Under the pieces are notes generated by a model. The model was not told the DNA's origin and did not search any database. It was given only the letters and a program-made list of their open reading frames with translations. From G963717155 sp963717155 (GTDB lineage Bacteria > Actinomycetota > Thermoleophilia > Gaiellales > JALYLC01): a DNA stretch of 64,000 nt. Shown here piece by piece: positions 61,536 through 64,000 of the stretch. Position numbers and translations under genes: made by a program. Within the stretch, counting starts at the first letter, position 1. The number at the start of each line of letters is the position of its first letter. The DNA lies in assembly GCA_963717155.1 (NCBI GenBank), contig OY970326.1, forward strand, positions 1,550,001-1,614,000, in the 5' to 3' direction.

Positions 61536-61910
61536 CTAGGCGACGACCGCCGCGTCGATGTTGGTGAACACTCCCTGGCCGGCCTGATCGGTCGGCATCG
61601 CGGTTACCACCGTGCGTTCGGGCACGGCGACGATCATTGCGACACGGTCGATCATGACCAGGGCCGAGCGGCTGCCCTTGCTCGCCGCCTGCGCCACGCC
61701 GCCATCGAGGCGACGGAGCTGGGAGGCGTCGAGCGACACGCCACGCTGGGCGAGACGCTCTGCGGCGTGACCCGAGAAGCGCACCCCACGGGTGGCCTCG
61801 GCGAGCTGGTCCGCGAACGCGGGACCCCCGCTCGTCGTGCGTCGGGGCCTCGTGGCACCCGGAGCGAGCAGCGACGGGGCGAGCGCCGGATTGACCGGGC
61901 TGGTGGTCAC
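61536..61910 (-). CDS. Flagellar operon protein (TIGR02530 family)
   Basis: 124 residues. The conserved core is clear: FSGHAAERLAQRGVSLDASQLRRLDGGVAQAASKGSRSALVMIDRVAMIVAVPERTVVTAM. This family is found only in flagellar operons between flgD and flgE, as here, and its role is undetermined. The start ATG at 61910 overlaps the flgD stop (ATGA). Confidence 0.85.
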   Translation of the reverse strand: MTTSPVNPALAPSLLAPGATRPRRTTSGGPAFADQLAEATRGVRFSGHAAERLAQRGVSLDASQLRRLDGGVAQAASKGSRSALVMIDRVAMIVAVPERTVVTAMPTDQAGQGVFTNIDAAVVA

Positions 61911-62320
61911 TGCACCTTCACGATCGCACCCGTGTGCACCTCGTCCGTTCCGATCTCGAGCAGCGCACCGCTCGGGTCGGACTTCACGGCCGTGACTGCG
62001 CCGGATGCCTGACTGCCGTCGGTCTTCGTGTACGTCACGTTCTTCCCGATCAGTGCGACTGCGGTCGAGAAGTCCTGGCCGAGGGCCTGGGCCTGGCTCG
62101 CCGACGTCAGGGACTGGAGCTGGGAGACCTGCGAGAAGCTCGCAAGCTGGCTCATCATCTGACCGGAGTCCTCCGGCTGCATCGGATCCTGGTTCTGCAT
62201 CTGCGCGACCAGGAGCTTCAGGAACGCGTCCTGCCCGAGCGAGCCGCCCGTATCGGTTCGCGCGACCTGCGACGACGTCGCCGTCGTCGAGCTGACCGCA
62301 GAGGTCGTATCAGTGCTCAT
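61907..62320 (-). CDS. flgD: Flagellar hook assembly/capping protein FlgD, short form
   Basis: 137 residues. The N-terminal signature GQDAFLKLLVAQMQNQDPMQPEDSGQMMSQLASFSQVSQLQ is present, followed by GKNVTYTKTDGSQASGAVTAV (FlgD Tudor-like part). The C-terminal FlgD Ig-like (Fn3) domain of long FlgDs is missing, as in many Gram-positive relatives. It caps the growing hook. ATG 62320 overlaps the fliK stop. Confidence 0.9.
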   Translation of the reverse strand: MSTDTTSAVSSTTATSSQVARTDTGGSLGQDAFLKLLVAQMQNQDPMQPEDSGQMMSQLASFSQVSQLQSLTSASQAQALGQDFSTAVALIGKNVTYTKTDGSQASGAVTAVKSDPSGALLEIGTDEVHTGAIVKVQ

Positions 62321-63672
62321 CGTGTTCTCACCTCCTCGTTCGTCGTGGTGGTCTCAGGCGAGGACGTACAGGCCCTCGTGGGTTGCGGTGCCGGCGTCTC
62401 GGCGGGCGGGACGTCGGGGGCGAGCTCGTCGCGTGCGTCGAACGCGTAGTGCGTGCGGCGCGCGTCCTGCTGTTCCTTGGGATTCGGCGCGCCGGACGGC
62501 GCACCGTCGGGACGTGCATCTCCGGTGAGCGGGCCGGCCGTGACCTCGAGCCGGTCGAGCCGGAGGCCGCGATCCGCGAGCGCCTGACGGAGATCGCCGG
62601 CAGCCTGCGCGAGCAGGTCACCGGTCTCGTGGTGCTGCGCGAGCAGCGTTGCCGTCGCGCTCTGGCCGCCTGGGGCGACGTGGAGCCGGACGACGAGCTC
62701 GCCGAGCTCGGGTGGACGGAGGGTCATGCGCATCGCCTTCCCCCCGTCCGCTCCCGAGACGCGCAGGCGCGCCTCGAGGCCGTCCACGAGTCGGACGAAA
62801 CGCTCCCGATCGGTCGTGAGTCCCTGGAGCGGGACGCTCGCGACCTGGTTCGTCGTTGTCGGCGTCGCCGACGGCACGACGATCGCCGGCGCCTGCGTGG
62901 CGCCTGCGCTCGTGCTGGCCGTGACGGGCGCGGGTGCGTCCGCCGGTGCCGGAACGGTCGGTGTCGCCTGCGCCGGTGCCTGTGTCGCGGGCTCCGAGCC
63001 GGGCCTGCCGTCCTTCGTGTCGGGGTTGCTGGTGGTGCCTCGGCCGGTTGTCGAGCCGGCGGTCGTGGGTGCCGGCAGGACGGGGGCCGTTGCGACGGCT
63101 CCCTGCGTGTCGACCGACTCCTGCGTGGCCGTCGCGACGGACGAGTCCGCCACGCTGGCCGCCTTCGGGTCGGCAGCCGCCGGAGCGGGTGTCGTCGTGG
63201 GAGTGGCCGCTACCGGGATTGCGACCGCTGTCGCGGTTGCACTCGCGGCGCCGTCGGGGACGGGCTGAGCCTGCTGGATCGACGCCGGGGCGATGTCGGT
63301 CGCGGTCGTCGCCGGAGCGTTGACCGAGGCCGAACCCGTCGCGGGTGTCGTCGCAGCCGCCGGCACGACGCCCTCTCCAGGCACCGAGCCGGCCAGGACT
63401 GCAGCTGCCGCGCCGGCGACGTTCTCGCCAGTGGATGCGACCGCTCCAGCTGTTCCCTGTGCCGTTGTCGTGGCGGCCGTGGTGGCAGCCGCTGCAACCG
63501 TGGTTGCGACGGTCGGCGCGACAGGAGTCGCGACGATTCCGGCGAGCAGTGCGGCGAATGCCTCCGCGACGCCCGCGGGCGCCGCGTCCTGCCCACCCTG
63601 CTGCTGATCGGACGCCGTTGGCTTCGCGCCCGGCGTGGGCGCGGCTACTTCAATGGGTGCGGTATCGATGAT
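62317..63672 (-). CDS. fliK: Flagellar hook-length control protein FliK, non-canonical start
   Basis: About 451 residues if translation starts at ATC 63672. The central ~230 residues are Ala/Thr/Pro/Val low complexity, as in FliK rulers. The C-terminal FliK domain is conserved (RMTLRPPELGELVVRLHVAPGGQSATATLL and LRQALADRGLRLDRLEVTAG). The first GTG in frame is at 63384, but the coding frame is open 96 codons further upstream, includes a plausible AEAFAALLAG N-terminus, and reaches a perfect AGGAGGTGA site at 63684-63676. No ATG, GTG or TTG lies there. Confidence 0.85.
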   Translation of the reverse strand: MIDTAPIEVAAPTPGAKPTASDQQQGGQDAAPAGVAEAFAALLAGIVATPVAPTVATTVAAAATTAATTTAQGTAGAVASTGENVAGAAAAVLAGSVPGEGVVPAAATTPATGSASVNAPATTATDIAPASIQQAQPVPDGAASATATAVAIPVAATPTTTPAPAAADPKAASVADSSVATATQESVDTQGAVATAPVLPAPTTAGSTTGRGTTSNPDTKDGRPGSEPATQAPAQATPTVPAPADAPAPVTASTSAGATQAPAIVVPSATPTTTNQVASVPLQGLTTDRERFVRLVDGLEARLRVSGADGGKAMRMTLRPPELGELVVRLHVAPGGQSATATLLAQHHETGDLLAQAAGDLRQALADRGLRLDRLEVTAGPLTGDARPDGAPSGAPNPKEQQDARRTHYAFDARDELAPDVPPAETPAPQPTRACTSSPETTTTNEEVRTR

Positions 63673-63675
63673 TGT

Positions 63676-63684
63676 TCACCTCCT
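63676..63684 (-). promoter_or_regulatory. Strong Shine-Dalgarno before fliK
   Basis: AGGAGGTGA on the minus strand is a perfect anti-SD match, 6 nt before ATC 63672. The TGA in it closes the frame of fliK upstream, which fixes the maximum extent of the gene. Confidence 0.8.
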
Positions 63685-63706
63685 CTCGTGGTGTCGTGGT
63701 CATGCC

Positions 63707-64000
63707 TCAGGCGACCCGGCGTCCGCCGGCGAACTGCCCGGCGTAGTAGGGGTCGTCGAGGCTCGAGATCTTCACGACGTCCCCGGTGTGGGGCGCCTGG
63801 ATGAACTTGTCTCCACCGAGGTAGATGGCCTCGTGGTGGATGTAGCCGGTGGAGTCGCGGAAGAAGATGAGGTCGCCCGGCTGCAGCGACGCCCGATCGA
63901 CGGGCTGGCCGACGGTGTACTGGTCGGCTGCGACGCGCGGGAGCGAGACACCCGACTGCCCGTAGGCGTACTGGGCGAGCCCCGAGCAGTCGAAGCCCGT
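63707..64000 (-). CDS. NlpC/P60 family cell-wall hydrolase, 5' end outside the window
   Basis: The last 97 residues are inside the window. Catalytic Cys in TGFDCSGLAQYAYG, then LPRVAADQYTVGQPVDRASLQPGDLIFFRDSTGYIHHEAIYLGG, with catalytic His in IHHEAIYLGGD and a Q-rich third position region (FIQAPHTGD). D,L-endopeptidase activity on peptidoglycan is expected. Being first before fliK in the flagellar operon suggests it opens the wall for rod and hook assembly, functionally like FlgJ in proteobacteria. The N-terminal domain is unseen. Confidence 0.88.
   Translation of the reverse strand, partial: TGFDCSGLAQYAYGQSGVSLPRVAADQYTVGQPVDRASLQPGDLIFFRDSTGYIHHEAIYLGGDKFIQAPHTGDVVKISSLDDPYYAGQFAGGRRVA

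Noticed and set aside
62900..63600. Internal tandem repeats or a secreted Ala/Thr-rich adhesin
   Set aside because: The low-complexity Ala/Thr/Pro/Val sequence is in frame with the conserved FliK C-terminal domain and is typical of the FliK ruler region.

Overview
The window is high-GC chromosomal DNA from a flagellated, aerobic Gram-positive bacterium. GTG starts, 4-nt ATGA/GTGA gene overlaps, a caa3-type oxidase with a YSHP motif and a complete-looking flagellar locus suggest an actinobacterium, plausibly class Thermoleophilia/Solirubrobacterales. That placement is inference; there is no rRNA or other marker here to prove it.

Layout. (1) 1-7.9 kb, plus strand: two large glycosyltransferases (the first cut by the window edge), then flaG, fliS, an FlgN/FliT-like chaperone gene and fliD, that is, filament assembly and probably flagellin glycosylation. 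(2) 7.9-14 kb, minus strand: cytochrome P450, haem A farnesyltransferase ctaB, an ABC-2 exporter pair and a secreted subtilase. (3) 14-18.3 kb, plus: ctaC-ctaD-ctaE (caa3 oxidase) and a small LuxR-type regulator. (4) 18.2-19.6 kb: small membrane and unknown genes. (5) 19.8-28.6 kb: a LacI regulator facing a seven-gene operon (family 5 binding protein, two permeases, two ATPases, TIM-barrel isomerase, Gfo/Idh/MocA dehydrogenase), a carbohydrate uptake and catabolism unit with two LacI-type operators. (6) 28.6-36.9 kb: hydrolases, a TetR-MMPL efflux pair with palindromic operators, a LUD protein, and a LysR/MFS/hydrolase unit with a duplicated regulatory region. (7) 36.9-45.4 kb: trypsin-like PDZ protease, redoxin, NTF2-like proteins, tyrosine recombinase, membrane proteins, AI-2E exporter family protein, a one-cysteine flavoprotein disulfide reductase homologue and an orphan ParA. 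(8) 45.4-64 kb, minus: the main flagellar locus, read right to left: NlpC/P60 hydrolase, fliK, flgD, a flagellar operon protein, flgE, flbD, motA, motB, fliL, fliN, fliO, then (after an insertion of repeats and a plus-strand gene) fliP, fliQ, fliR, flhB, flhA, flhF, four unknown genes, an RpoD-family sigma factor gene and a PilZ gene.

How it works together. Five flagellar transcription units carry a sigma-28-like promoter, TCAAG-N15-GCCGAT (once TTGAG), ahead of fliS, fliL, fliP, flhB and the sigma-factor gene. They are probably one regulon read by a FliA/WhiG-type sigma encoded elsewhere. A hairpin followed by a T-rich tract lies between the flhB promoter and flhB and looks like an attenuator. 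The PilZ protein keeps its c-di-GMP-binding residues, which would couple the locus to c-di-GMP.

Sequence quality. At least 20 frameshifts interrupt otherwise well conserved genes (cytochrome b-like gene, PDZ protease, redoxin, NTF2 genes, flhF, flhA, flhB, fliR, fliQ, fliP, fliN). Most are +1 and many fall in runs of 3-4 G or C, so they look like assembly or sequencing indels rather than gene decay. Coordinates for these genes join the pieces. Nothing resembling a CRISPR array, rRNA, intact tRNA, IS element or prophage was found.
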